DNA of 17,284 bases, from assembly GCA_964592375.1 (NCBI GenBank), contig CAZQDP010000058.1, positions 1-17,284 on the forward strand, read 5' to 3'. The position numbers and the translations under genes are program-made. The notes under the pieces are model-generated. The model did no database searches, had not been told where the DNA came from, and saw nothing but the letters and a program-made list of their open reading frames with translations. The DNA comes from CAZQDP01 sp964592375 (GTDB lineage: Bacteria > Bacillota > Clostridia > RUG12999). Each line of letters begins with the position of its first letter. The stretch's first letter is position 1. Positions 8,143 through 15,149 of the stretch are shown here, one piece after another.

Positions 8143-9135
8143 TCATTTCTTTTTCCCCTCATATTGTCTGGTAGCTTCACATGCTAAATCATATAGCTTA
8201 TCTATTACCCATTCGGGTGATAGTATTTTTGCATGACTACCAAAGCTTATAACCCAAGATAAAAAGTGTGGACTGACAGCAACTTTCATCCGTGCTATAA
8301 AATGCTGATCATCTGCTTTCGTGATAGGTACATCACTCCCAAACCGATCAATTATTGCACCAACCAAAAAGTTTTTAAATTGCACGGAAACTTCTGTTTC
8401 CTCGCCGCGGAACATAGAAAACATTGTTTTTGCATATTTTGCAAGGTCAAATTCCTGCTGTGGCATTACTCGAGTTGCATCTACAATTTCGATATTCGAC
8501 ATTTTGTCAACCCGATAATGTGTAAAATCGCCATATTTTTCTTTATATGCAATGAGATAGTAGTTCTCGTCATCCCAAGTTAAAGAAATGGGGGTTTCAA
8601 TGTATTGATCACCATTTTTTCTATACTGCTTTTTTTTATCAACGGTCCACTCAAAATACTGAAAGCTAATCTGCTTATTTTGTGCAATTGCCTCATGAAT
8701 GGCATCTACATTATAATAAATACTTTCGTTCATTGTTTTAACACGATTGCTTACAAACACTTGCCTTTGCAGTTTTCTCGCATGATTATGGCTCGTTAGA
8801 TTTCCAATTTTATGTATTAGTTCCAAGCTCTTTTTATGAGTAATAAACTTTGATGATTGAACACTATCTACGAGCAATTTCAGTTCCGGTAGTTCAAAAT
8901 CTCTTGATGCTACAAAATAATCATGTGTTTTACTCTTCTGGCAAACAATATCAATGCCAAACAGTTTCAAATATTCAAGGTCATCATATATACTTTTGCG
9001 CTCGGCAGAAATGCCTTTACCTGCAAGCTCTGCTATCATTTGTGGCACGGTAATCGTATGCTCCTCGTCAGTTTTATCAAGGAGTATTTTCATGAGACAT
9101 AAAAGCTTCAATTTTTGATGAGAAAATTTTGGCAT
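8143..9135 (-). CDS. WYL-domain transcriptional regulator (HTH-WYL)
   Basis: A 330-residue cytosolic DNA-binding regulator. The first 75 or so residues form a winged helix-turn-helix of the DeoR/HTH_11 type (KLLCLMKILL, then AERKSIYDDLEYLK). The middle holds the WYL domain, with YYLIAY in the position of the W-Y-L motif and HYRVDKM carrying the conserved ligand-binding-type arginine. The C-terminal extension (PHFLSWVISFGSHAKILSPE) is the usual WYL C-terminal domain. WYL proteins bind nucleic-acid or nucleotide ligands and often control phage defence or DNA-damage genes. A ribosome site AGGGGTG precedes the ATG. The gene follows HIRAN by 40 bases, so both are likely expressed from the promoter at 9677-9705. 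It is the natural candidate regulator of the two duplicated promoter modules nearby. Confidence 0.95.
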   Translation of the reverse strand: MPKFSHQKLKLLCLMKILLDKTDEEHTITVPQMIAELAGKGISAERKSIYDDLEYLKLFGIDIVCQKSKTHDYFVASRDFELPELKLLVDSVQSSKFITHKKSLELIHKIGNLTSHNHARKLQRQVFVSNRVKTMNESIYYNVDAIHEAIAQNKQISFQYFEWTVDKKKQYRKNGDQYIETPISLTWDDENYYLIAYKEKYGDFTHYRVDKMSNIEIVDATRVMPQQEFDLAKYAKTMFSMFRGEETEVSVQFKNFLVGAIIDRFGSDVPITKADDQHFIARMKVAVSPHFLSWVISFGSHAKILSPEWVIDKLYDLACEATRQYEGKKK

Positions 9136-9175
9136 CCAAAATCACCCCTATAATGCATCAGCCCATTTTGCTAAA

Positions 9176-9586
9176 TTAACCCATAAACCCGATAGGGAAT
9201 TTTATGTCGTTGGTCTTTTTATCGGGTGCATTGGTATGTGCATCTGCTTTTTGATTTAGTATTTCGTCCGTTTTGGTTTGCTCTTGGTTTTCGACCTTCT
9301 CATGCGGTACGACTACGGCAATAACGCTGCTATGAGTAATAAACAACACTTCTGCATAGGCATACTCATCAATCTTATCGTATATTCGGCCAGCGCTCAT
9401 TGTTCCGTCATACACAGTATTTGCACTGTTTGCTACATAACCAATGGTATCAATATGTGGTAAAGTGACTCTTATTGCCTCATCGTCATATCCGTTATCC
9501 GGTTCCTTTTGAATAATGACTAATTTGCCTACCTTAAACGGCTTTTTTCCATAATAGTGATGAAGTCCGGTGATGGTTATAAACAT
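9176..9586 (-). CDS. HIRAN-domain protein
   Basis: A small protein of about 136 residues. The first 90 residues are a HIRAN domain of the common Firmicutes stand-alone type: MFITITGLHHYYG, then KEPDNGYDDEAIRV, IGYVANS and SAGRIYDKI. HIRAN domains bind DNA, and in eukaryotic HLTF the domain holds the 3' end of single strands at stalled forks; the bacterial stand-alone form has no settled role. The last 45 residues are polar and probably disordered. I chose ATG at 9586 because AAGGGGG (9595-9601) lies 8 bases upstream and the family starts MFIT. ATG at 9589 is equally in frame. A longer in-frame start at 9667 would run back through the promoter leader and is unlikely. The gene is the first of a HIRAN-WYL transcript. 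Confidence 0.92.
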   Translation of the reverse strand: MFITITGLHHYYGKKPFKVGKLVIIQKEPDNGYDDEAIRVTLPHIDTIGYVANSANTVYDGTMSAGRIYDKIDEYAYAEVLFITHSSVIAVVVPHEKVENQEQTKTDEILNQKADAHTNAPDKKTNDIKFPIGFMG

Positions 9587-9594
9587 CATTCTCG

Positions 9595-9601
9595 CCCCCT
9601 T
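9595..9601 (-). promoter_or_regulatory. Ribosome site of the HIRAN gene
   Basis: AAGGGGG on the minus strand lies 8 bases before ATG 9586 and 5 before ATG 9589. It rules against the longer reading frame that starts near 9667. Confidence 0.6.
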
Positions 9602-9676
9602 ATGACATGATAATATCATAAAAGGTGGGAGATAATACGGACAGTAACATATTATTGCGAATTGCAAGCAAAAATG

Positions 9677-9705
9677 ATTATACCATAATTATACTTTCAT
9701 TGCAA
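9677..9705 (-). promoter_or_regulatory. Sigma-A promoter for HIRAN-WYL
   Basis: On the minus strand TTGCAA (9700-9705) is followed by a 17-base spacer and a perfect TATAAT (9677-9682). The predicted transcript begins near 9670 and has a leader of about 80 bases to the HIRAN start. The leader contains the conserved 25-mer. Confidence 0.8.
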
Positions 9706-9707
9706 CA

Positions 9708-9745
9708 AAAAGCCGCATAAAATTCTAAAATTTTACACGGCTTTT
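9708..9745 (-). terminator. Terminator-like hairpin, repeat copy 1
   Basis: On the minus strand AAAAGCCG pairs with CGGCTTTT, continues through two G-T wobbles, and then seven A-T pairs close a TTAG loop. That makes about 17 pairs, followed by a short T run. It is identical to the hairpin at 11363-11400. It would end transcripts coming from HD-DUF429 just before the HIRAN promoter, and may also work on the plus strand. Confidence 0.75.
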
Positions 9746-9767
9746 CTACTTTATATTGTGATGTATG

Positions 9768-9921
9768 CTACTGCCCCGAACGTAAATTCATGTAGAGATA
9801 TTGACATAGTATATCAGTAGCAACATTAAATTCTTCAAGAAGTGCCTTACTGCAGCCCGTTGTCTTAAAACAACCTTTCTTTTGTGTTTGCCCTATCTTC
9901 CTATGATTTTTCAACCATCAT
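9768..9921 (-). pseudogene. Small ORF remnant, apparently frameshifted, unknown family
   Basis: Directly after the HD-DUF429 stop, ATGATG (9921 and 9918) opens a frame that stops after six codons. Shifting by one base within the A5 run at 9907-9911 (removing one A) would give a continuous product of about 50 residues ending at TAG 9768. That product includes KTTGCSKALLEEFNVATDI and ends LYMNLRSGQ. It looks like a real helical polypeptide and not random translation. Alternatively, an unshifted 48-residue frame could begin at TTG 9914. I recognise no family. It may be a small partner gene broken by an indel, the tail of an older gene left behind by rearrangement, or a sequencing error. Its stop codon lies at the edge of the conserved repeat. 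Confidence 0.35.
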
Positions 9922-9922
9922 A

Positions 9923-11182
9923 TTAATCTCTTTTCATAACAGTAATGCTCATCTTTAATCCTTGACTATCCATAGGTGGATTATCGGGAAAAGTCTTAAA
10001 ACCATTTAAAATACCAAACAATCCGGTCACAGCCAAAACACTTGCATCAATAATATCATCTATTACAACATCTTTTTTTGTAAATCTAAATTCACTTAAC
10101 ATCATTTGAATATTAAAAAATTCTTTCAAAATATTTATCCTTTCCAATTCACCTTCAAGAGATTTTTTATTATTTTTGCAGGGACTACCCATAATTTCTG
10201 CAAAGCAAACTTCCGGGTGTGATTCATACAAGCTGTTCACAAGATACTTGTGTTCCAATATAAATTGCTCGACTTCCTTTATTTTAGGAATAATGGCATG
10301 GCTTTGTTTGGATAGTCCTTTACCGGTAAGCATTCTATTTACTTTTGTTGCTTCTTCATAAGAATTTGTATAAATACTTTTTCTTGCAGGGGCAGGGAAA
10401 ACACTGGAACCTCTATTTGGTTGTAGTAATCTTCTAATTAACTTATCGCAAGCTCTTTCATCGGACCCGCGTTCTTTTAAACCAATTGGCATATCAACAA
10501 TATAAACATCTGCTTGTATGTTTAAAATTTCATCAATGTTTTTTATTAGTTTCACACTATAATCGCATGAATTGTTGATTGTAACAACCACCCAGCCATA
10601 TTTACATCCATCAATTCCGACTGCTGTATAAACCTTATCATTATTTGTTAATTTGCGTAATATCATTATAAAATCAGCCTCAATTTCTTCCATGTTCCTA
10701 AAATTAAAATCAAATTCAGCACATCTTATAGGTTCATTATACCACATTGGTGTATGATGTAATGTTTTAAACTCGAACCATAAAACCGTATCATCAACAT
10801 CTGAAATTTGTCTTAATTCATCAACATTCAAATCATTTATTCCAAATCTTTCATATACTTTTTTCTGAATATTCTCTTCGATTTCTAAATATTGTGGTAG
10901 ATATTGCTTAACAGGTCTTGCGATGTCAGAAATATAAGCCTCACTACCATCATGAAGCAAGCAGGCCAGTTGTACTTTCTGGGTATAGCCTCTTGCTTTT
11001 GCCTCCTTAAAGCAATTTATGGAATGCTGAGCAATAGAATAAAAATACTTGAAGTGTCCATTGGCCCTGCAAGTAAGTGACAGTGCGTGCGCGATATCCT
11101 TGGCATGTATGTCACAAATATCCGGATCAATAATACAAAAGTCTATTCCTGTATAGGTCGTGATGCAATTCTCTTTTTTCAT
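9923..11182 (-). CDS. HD phosphohydrolase-DUF429 fusion protein
   Basis: A 419-residue cytosolic protein with two domains. Residues 1-180 are an HD-domain phosphohydrolase of the YfbR-like type, with H53 (SIAQHSIN), H77-D78 (LLHDGSEAY) and D130 or D131 as metal ligands; relatives hydrolyse nucleoside 5'-monophosphates. Residues 187-419 are DUF429, an RNase H-like fold domain: GIDGCKYGW (189-197), DMPIGL (230-235), RACD, SSVFPAPARKS, SHPEVCF and late DDIIDAS. The acidic residues fit a possible metal-dependent nuclease-like centre, but the activity is not established. AGGAGG precedes the ATG. The gene has its own promoter at 11332-11360 and is flanked on both sides by the repeated regulatory module. 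A nucleotide-clearing or nucleic-acid-related role is plausible; fusion of the two domains argues that they act on one substrate pathway. Confidence 0.93.
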   Translation of the reverse strand: MKKENCITTYTGIDFCIIDPDICDIHAKDIAHALSLTCRANGHFKYFYSIAQHSINCFKEAKARGYTQKVQLACLLHDGSEAYISDIARPVKQYLPQYLEIEENIQKKVYERFGINDLNVDELRQISDVDDTVLWFEFKTLHHTPMWYNEPIRCAEFDFNFRNMEEIEADFIMILRKLTNNDKVYTAVGIDGCKYGWVVVTINNSCDYSVKLIKNIDEILNIQADVYIVDMPIGLKERGSDERACDKLIRRLLQPNRGSSVFPAPARKSIYTNSYEEATKVNRMLTGKGLSKQSHAIIPKIKEVEQFILEHKYLVNSLYESHPEVCFAEIMGSPCKNNKKSLEGELERINILKEFFNIQMMLSEFRFTKKDVVIDDIIDASVLAVTGLFGILNGFKTFPDNPPMDSQGLKMSITVMKRD

Positions 11183-11331
11183 TCCTATTTCCTCCTGTTA
11201 GCTATAATCATTATTTCGTCCATACCATTCTCATATGCTTTTACACTGATGTGTATTTGTATGATAGCATTGTATCACACAAGGTGGGATATAAAACGGA
11301 CAGTATATAATTTGCACGCATTTTTATAATA

Positions 11332-11360
11332 ATCATACCATAACGAAAAAATCATTGCAA
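11332..11360 (-). promoter_or_regulatory. Sigma-A promoter for HD-DUF429
   Basis: On the minus strand TTGCAA (11355-11360), a 17-base spacer and TATGAT (11332-11337) form a good promoter. Its -35 box is identical to that of the HIRAN promoter and the spacing is the same. The leader to the ATG at 11182 is about 145 bases and carries the conserved 25-mer. Confidence 0.75.
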
Positions 11361-11362
11361 CA

Positions 11363-11400
11363 AAAAGCCGCATAAAATTCTAAAATTTTACACGGCTTTT
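11363..11400 (-). terminator. Terminator hairpin after PFOR, repeat copy 2
   Basis: The same 17-pair stem with TTAG loop and trailing T run as at 9708-9745 lies about 60 bases past the PFOR stop codon. It is well placed as the rho-independent terminator of PFOR. Confidence 0.8.
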
Positions 11401-11457
11401 CTACTTTATGTTGGGATGTATGCTACAGTCCCATGTTTATTAAATTAATGTTGATGC

Positions 11458-14400
11458 TTATAAGCTTGTAAGCTTTTTATAATAGGCAATTCTATCGATG
11501 GCATCCTGTGCCGATCTATCGAGTAGGCCTTCTGCTACATCGGGGAACTGCTTGAGCAGGGAGGAATAACGAACCTCGCCGCGAAGGAATTCCTTAATGT
11601 CGCTCGTGGGCTCTTTCGAATCTAAGGTGAAGGGGTTTTTACCTTCAAGCGTAAGATTGGGGTTGTATCTGTATAATGGCCAGTAACCGCTTTCTACCGC
11701 AAGCTTTGATTCTGCCTGTGCCTTACCCATGCCCTTGGCAATACCATGATTGATACATGGTGAATATGCAATGACAATGGAAGGGCCTTTGTAGCTTTCT
11801 GCTTCATGCATCGCCTTCATCAGTTGGTTGATATTTGCGCCCATAGCAACGCTTGCGACGTATACATAGCCATAAGACATTGCAATGAGGCCCAAATCTT
11901 TTTTCTTTACTCTCTTGCCGGCGGCTGCAAATTTTGCAATCGCTCCGGTAGGAGTGGATTTAGAGGACTGACCGCCTGTATTGGAATATACTTCAGTATC
12001 CAGTACCAAAATGTTTACATCCTCGCCGCTTGCGATAACATGGTCCAGTCCGCCGTAGCCAATATCATAGGCCCAGCCGTCTCCACCGATAATCCAAATG
12101 GATTTTTTGGTGAGCATATCCGCAGCGGTAGCGATTTCTTCAAGAAGCGCCTTGCTACTATCTGTTGCTTTTGCTATCGCACCGGGCAGAAGTGCTTTGA
12201 TTTTGATAGAAGCAGCCTTTGAAGCATCGCCTTCATCTTTATTATCAAGCCAAGCGGAAAGTGCAGCTGCCATTTCGGCATCCGAGGCATTTTCCAAATA
12301 CTTCTTTGCGATATCGACAAGCTTTTCTCTTCTTTGGGAGACTGCAAGGTTATAACCAAAACCAAACTCTGCATTGTCTTCAAACAAGGAGTTTGCCCAA
12401 GTGGGGCCGTGGCCATCCTTATTGATGGTATACGGATTAGTGGGTGAGCTGCCGCCATAGATGGAGGAACAGCCTGTTGCATTGGCAATCATCATTCTGT
12501 CGCCAAAGAGCTGGGTTACAAGCTTTACATACGGAGTTTCGCCGCAACCTGCACAAGCGCCGGAGAATTCAAACAGAGGCTTAATAAACTGGCTATCCTT
12601 CACGGTTGCTTTGTTTAGCTCAACGCCGGGTTCAGGCAGAGTCTGTGCAAATTCCCAGTTCTTGCTTTCCACTTCTTCCATTTCAGCCAAAGGATGAAGT
12701 TCCAGTGCCTTGGTTTTTGCAGGGCATATATCGGCGCAGTTGCCGCAACCGGTGCAATCCAGAGGGCTGAGCTGCATTTTATACTGATAGCCGGCAAATG
12801 CTTTGCCAACCGCCGGTTTGGTTACAAAGGTTTCGGGAGTGGCAGTGCCGTCTGCAATGAGGTATGGTCGCATACAAGCATGAGGACACACATAGGAACA
12901 CTGGTTACACTGAATGCAGTTTTCCGGAATCCACTTCGGTACGTTTACGGCGATGCCGCGTTTTTCATATTTGGTTGTGCCGGAGGGAACCGTTCCATCG
13001 GGTGTAAATGCACTGACGGGGAGTTTGTCGCCCTCTTGGGCCAAGATGGGTCTTACCACATCGTCATAGTATTCTGTGGCAGGTACCGATGCAGGAAGTG
13101 CACCGGAATTAGCGGAAACCCAGCTTTCCGGATATTTGATTTCCACAAGCTTTGTAAGGCCTGCATCCACAGCGCCATTATTCATGGAAACAATCTTTTC
13201 GCCTTTTTTGCCATACGATTTTACAATGGCATCCTTCATATACGATACTGCTTCTTCTTCTGGAATAATATTTGCGAGCTTAAAGAAAGCAGACATCATG
13301 ATCATGTTAATTCTGCCGCCAAGGCCTAATTCGGAAGCGATTTTTATCGCATCAATGTTATATACCTTCAGCTTCTTTTCCGCAATGGTTCTCTTCATGG
13401 CAATCGGCAGTTGCAGCTCTAATTCCTCTACCGTGTTCCATGGGGAGTTGAGCAGGAATATGCCGCCGTCTTTAATGCCTGCAAGCATATCATAACGAGT
13501 GACATAGGAAGGATTATGGCAGGCAACAAAATCGGATACCGTCAGCAGATAAGGTGCTTTGATAGGAGTTTTGCCAAAGCGCAGATGCGAAACGGTGATA
13601 CCGCCGGACTTTTTACTGTCGTACACAAAGTAGCCCTGTGCATACATGTCGGTATGGTCGCCAATGATTTTAATGGAGTTTTTGTTGGCACCTACCGTAC
13701 CGTCTGCTCCAAGACCGAAGAACTTACAACGAGTAACCCCTTCAGGCGTAGTATCGATTAGGTCTGTTACCGCAAGGGAAGTGAAGGTTACATCGTCTTC
13801 TATGCCTACGGTAAAATGGTTTTTCGGTTCTACAAGCGCCAAATTGTCATAAATGGCTTTTACCATGGGAGGTGTGAATTCTTTGGAAGCAAGTCCATAT
13901 CTGCCACCAACCACCGTGATATCGCGCAGGCCTTTTTCAAGAAGTGCGGAGCATACATCGGTGTAAAGCGGTTCGCCAAGACTGCCGGGTTCTTTTGTTC
14001 TGTCTAAAACGGCGATTTTCTTTGTGGTTTTTGGAAGTGCGGCAATGAAATGCTCAATGGAGAATGGTCTGTACAATCTGATTTTGAGTACGCCAACCTT
14101 TTCTCCCTTGTTTGTTAAATAATCTACTGTTTCTTCCACTGAATCACAGCCGGAGCCCATCAGGATTATTACCTTATCGGCATCGGGCGCACCGTAGTAA
14201 TCAAATAAATGATACCTTCTGCCGGTGGCTTCAAATACCTGATCCATTGCAGATTGTACGATTTCGGGAGTCGCGTCGTAGAAGGAATTGCACGCTTCTC
14301 TATTTTGGAAGAACACATCGGGATTTTGCGCGGTGCCTCTCTGCTCCGGATGCTCCGGATTCATGCCACGAGCTCTAAATGCGGCAATGGCATTCCAATC

Positions 14401-14991
14401 CACCATTTCGGCTAATTTTTCGTATGGGATAGATTCGATTTTCTGCACTTCATGAGAGGTTCTGAACCCATCAAAGAAATGAAGGAAAGGAACCCTTGAT
14501 TTCAAAGTGGATAAATGTGCTACCGCACCTAAGTCCATGACTTCTTGAATGGAAGCAGCTGCGAGCATTGCAAAGCCCGTTTGGCGGCAAGCCATTACGT
14601 CGGAATGGTCTCCAAATATGGAAAGCGCATGGGATGCCAAGCATCTTGCACTGACATGAAATACAGTGGGAATGAGCTCACCTGCAATTTTGTACATGTT
14701 GGGGATCATCAAAAGAAGACCCTGAGAAGCGGTAAAGGTGGAAGTGAGCGCACCTGCCGCAAGAGAACCGTGGACAGCACCTGCTGCGCCCGCTTCGGAC
14801 TGCATTTCAGCCATTTTCATCACCTGGCCAAAAATGTTCTTTCTTCCGTATGCAGCCCATTCGTCACAAACTTCCGCCATGGTGGAAGAAGGAGTGATGG
14901 GATAAATTGCGCCAACATCACTAAACGCATAAGCAACATACGCGGCGGCGGTATTTCCGTCAACCGTAAGTTTGTTTGTTGATTTTGCCAT
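11458..14991 (-). CDS. nifJ: Pyruvate:ferredoxin (flavodoxin) oxidoreductase, homodimeric type
   Basis: PFOR oxidises pyruvate with CoA to acetyl-CoA and CO2 and reduces ferredoxin, the central step of anaerobic pyruvate use. The single 1177-residue chain contains every domain of the homodimeric enzyme. The N-terminal pyrimidine-binding region has YPITPSS (30-36) and E66 in the SEAGAAGAVHG segment. RVPFLHFFDGFRTSHE is conserved. The two-cluster ferredoxin domain has C692, C695, C698, C702 and C746, C749, C752, C756. The proximal cluster includes ACAGCGE, and the TPP/Mg site is GGDGWAYDIGYGG with D971. I chose ATG 14991 because AGGAGGG lies 8 bases upstream and MAKSTNK matches the usual start; a longer in-frame start at 15039 has no such support. 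It has its own promoter with a palindrome near the start site. Confidence 0.98.
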   Translation of the reverse strand: MAKSTNKLTVDGNTAAAYVAYAFSDVGAIYPITPSSTMAEVCDEWAAYGRKNIFGQVMKMAEMQSEAGAAGAVHGSLAAGALTSTFTASQGLLLMIPNMYKIAGELIPTVFHVSARCLASHALSIFGDHSDVMACRQTGFAMLAAASIQEVMDLGAVAHLSTLKSRVPFLHFFDGFRTSHEVQKIESIPYEKLAEMVDWNAIAAFRARGMNPEHPEQRGTAQNPDVFFQNREACNSFYDATPEIVQSAMDQVFEATGRRYHLFDYYGAPDADKVIILMGSGCDSVEETVDYLTNKGEKVGVLKIRLYRPFSIEHFIAALPKTTKKIAVLDRTKEPGSLGEPLYTDVCSALLEKGLRDITVVGGRYGLASKEFTPPMVKAIYDNLALVEPKNHFTVGIEDDVTFTSLAVTDLIDTTPEGVTRCKFFGLGADGTVGANKNSIKIIGDHTDMYAQGYFVYDSKKSGGITVSHLRFGKTPIKAPYLLTVSDFVACHNPSYVTRYDMLAGIKDGGIFLLNSPWNTVEELELQLPIAMKRTIAEKKLKVYNIDAIKIASELGLGGRINMIMMSAFFKLANIIPEEEAVSYMKDAIVKSYGKKGEKIVSMNNGAVDAGLTKLVEIKYPESWVSANSGALPASVPATEYYDDVVRPILAQEGDKLPVSAFTPDGTVPSGTTKYEKRGIAVNVPKWIPENCIQCNQCSYVCPHACMRPYLIADGTATPETFVTKPAVGKAFAGYQYKMQLSPLDCTGCGNCADICPAKTKALELHPLAEMEEVESKNWEFAQTLPEPGVELNKATVKDSQFIKPLFEFSGACAGCGETPYVKLVTQLFGDRMMIANATGCSSIYGGSSPTNPYTINKDGHGPTWANSLFEDNAEFGFGYNLAVSQRREKLVDIAKKYLENASDAEMAAALSAWLDNKDEGDASKAASIKIKALLPGAIAKATDSSKALLEEIATAADMLTKKSIWIIGGDGWAYDIGYGGLDHVIASGEDVNILVLDTEVYSNTGGQSSKSTPTGAIAKFAAAGKRVKKKDLGLIAMSYGYVYVASVAMGANINQLMKAMHEAESYKGPSIVIAYSPCINHGIAKGMGKAQAESKLAVESGYWPLYRYNPNLTLEGKNPFTLDSKEPTSDIKEFLRGEVRYSSLLKQFPDVAEGLLDRSAQDAIDRIAYYKKLTSL

Positions 14992-14999
14992 GAATAAAA

Positions 15000-15006
15000 C
15001 CCTCCT
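15000..15006 (-). promoter_or_regulatory. Ribosome site of PFOR
   Basis: AGGAGGG on the minus strand, 8 bases before ATG 14991, decides that start over the in-frame codon at 15039. Confidence 0.85.
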
Positions 15007-15047
15007 ATCATTCGTTGCTCCCTTCCTACCAAAAGGCAAAAAGGGAA

Positions 15048-15059
15048 ATTGTATACAAT
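15048..15059 (-). promoter_or_regulatory. Perfect palindrome, likely PFOR operator
   Basis: ATTGTATACAAT is a perfect 12-base palindrome placed at about +4 to +15 of the predicted PFOR transcript, where a bound repressor would block initiation. The core TTGTATACAA resembles the TNGTNTACNA sites of FadR-type GntR regulators; this is a pattern match and the regulator is not in the window. Confidence 0.55.
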
Positions 15060-15069
15060 ATATATGCTA

Positions 15070-15098
15070 ATTATACATTTATGTAGATAAATAGTCAA
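15070..15098 (-). promoter_or_regulatory. Sigma-A promoter of PFOR
   Basis: TTGACT (15093-15098) and a perfect TATAAT (15070-15075) are separated by exactly 17 bases on the minus strand. The transcript should begin near 15063, giving a leader of about 70 bases. Confidence 0.85.
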
Positions 15099-15149
15099 TA
15101 GTACATTTGCATTATTTTTAATATGAAACCATTTGTTTATTGTGCCAAT

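Larger units (their letters stand above)
9601..9771 (-). repeat. Regulatory repeat, copy 1 (hairpin, promoter, leader)
   Basis: This is a direct repeat of 11260-11426. Two blocks are strongly conserved. A 75-base block (9697-9771) matches 11352-11426 with only two differences and holds a hairpin and the promoter -35 box. A 25-base block (9622-9646) matches 11281-11305 with two differences and lies in the transcribed leader. The stretch between them has drifted but keeps the -10 box and the 17-base spacing. Copy 1 stands just upstream of the HIRAN gene. A short inverted repeat (ATGATA-A-TATCAT, about 9607-9619) lies between leader and ribosome site; copy 2 has a related TGATA...TATCA. Confidence 0.88.
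11260..11426 (-). repeat. Regulatory repeat, copy 2 (hairpin, promoter, leader)
   Basis: This is the partner of 9601-9771, in the same orientation and about 1.66 kb away. It contains the 75-base block at 11352-11426 and the 25-base leader block at 11281-11305. It lies between the end of PFOR and the start of HD-DUF429, so its hairpin doubles as the PFOR terminator and its promoter drives HD-DUF429. Confidence 0.88.

Noticed and set aside
9590..9667. N-terminal extension of the HIRAN protein from 9667.
   Set aside because: It overlaps the conserved promoter leader, lacks a ribosome site, and the HIRAN family starts at MFIT, where a proper site is found.
9601..9671. Leader peptides in the two repeat leaders (attenuation), as both can be read as LSVL-x-PT.
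   Set aside because: Neither short frame has a ribosome site, and the shared residues follow simply from the shared 25 bases.
9697..9771. Integron attC-like recombination site, since imperfect inverted repeats flank a single gene cassette.
   Set aside because: The required core boxes (RYYYAAC and GTTRRRY) are not present in the right places, there is no integrase, and the hairpin with a T run next to a promoter is better explained as a terminator.
9832..9860. Short similarity to PFOR coding DNA near 12134 (TTCTTCAAGAAG).
   Set aside because: The match is about a dozen bases around a self-complementary word, does not extend, and is not a PFOR fragment.
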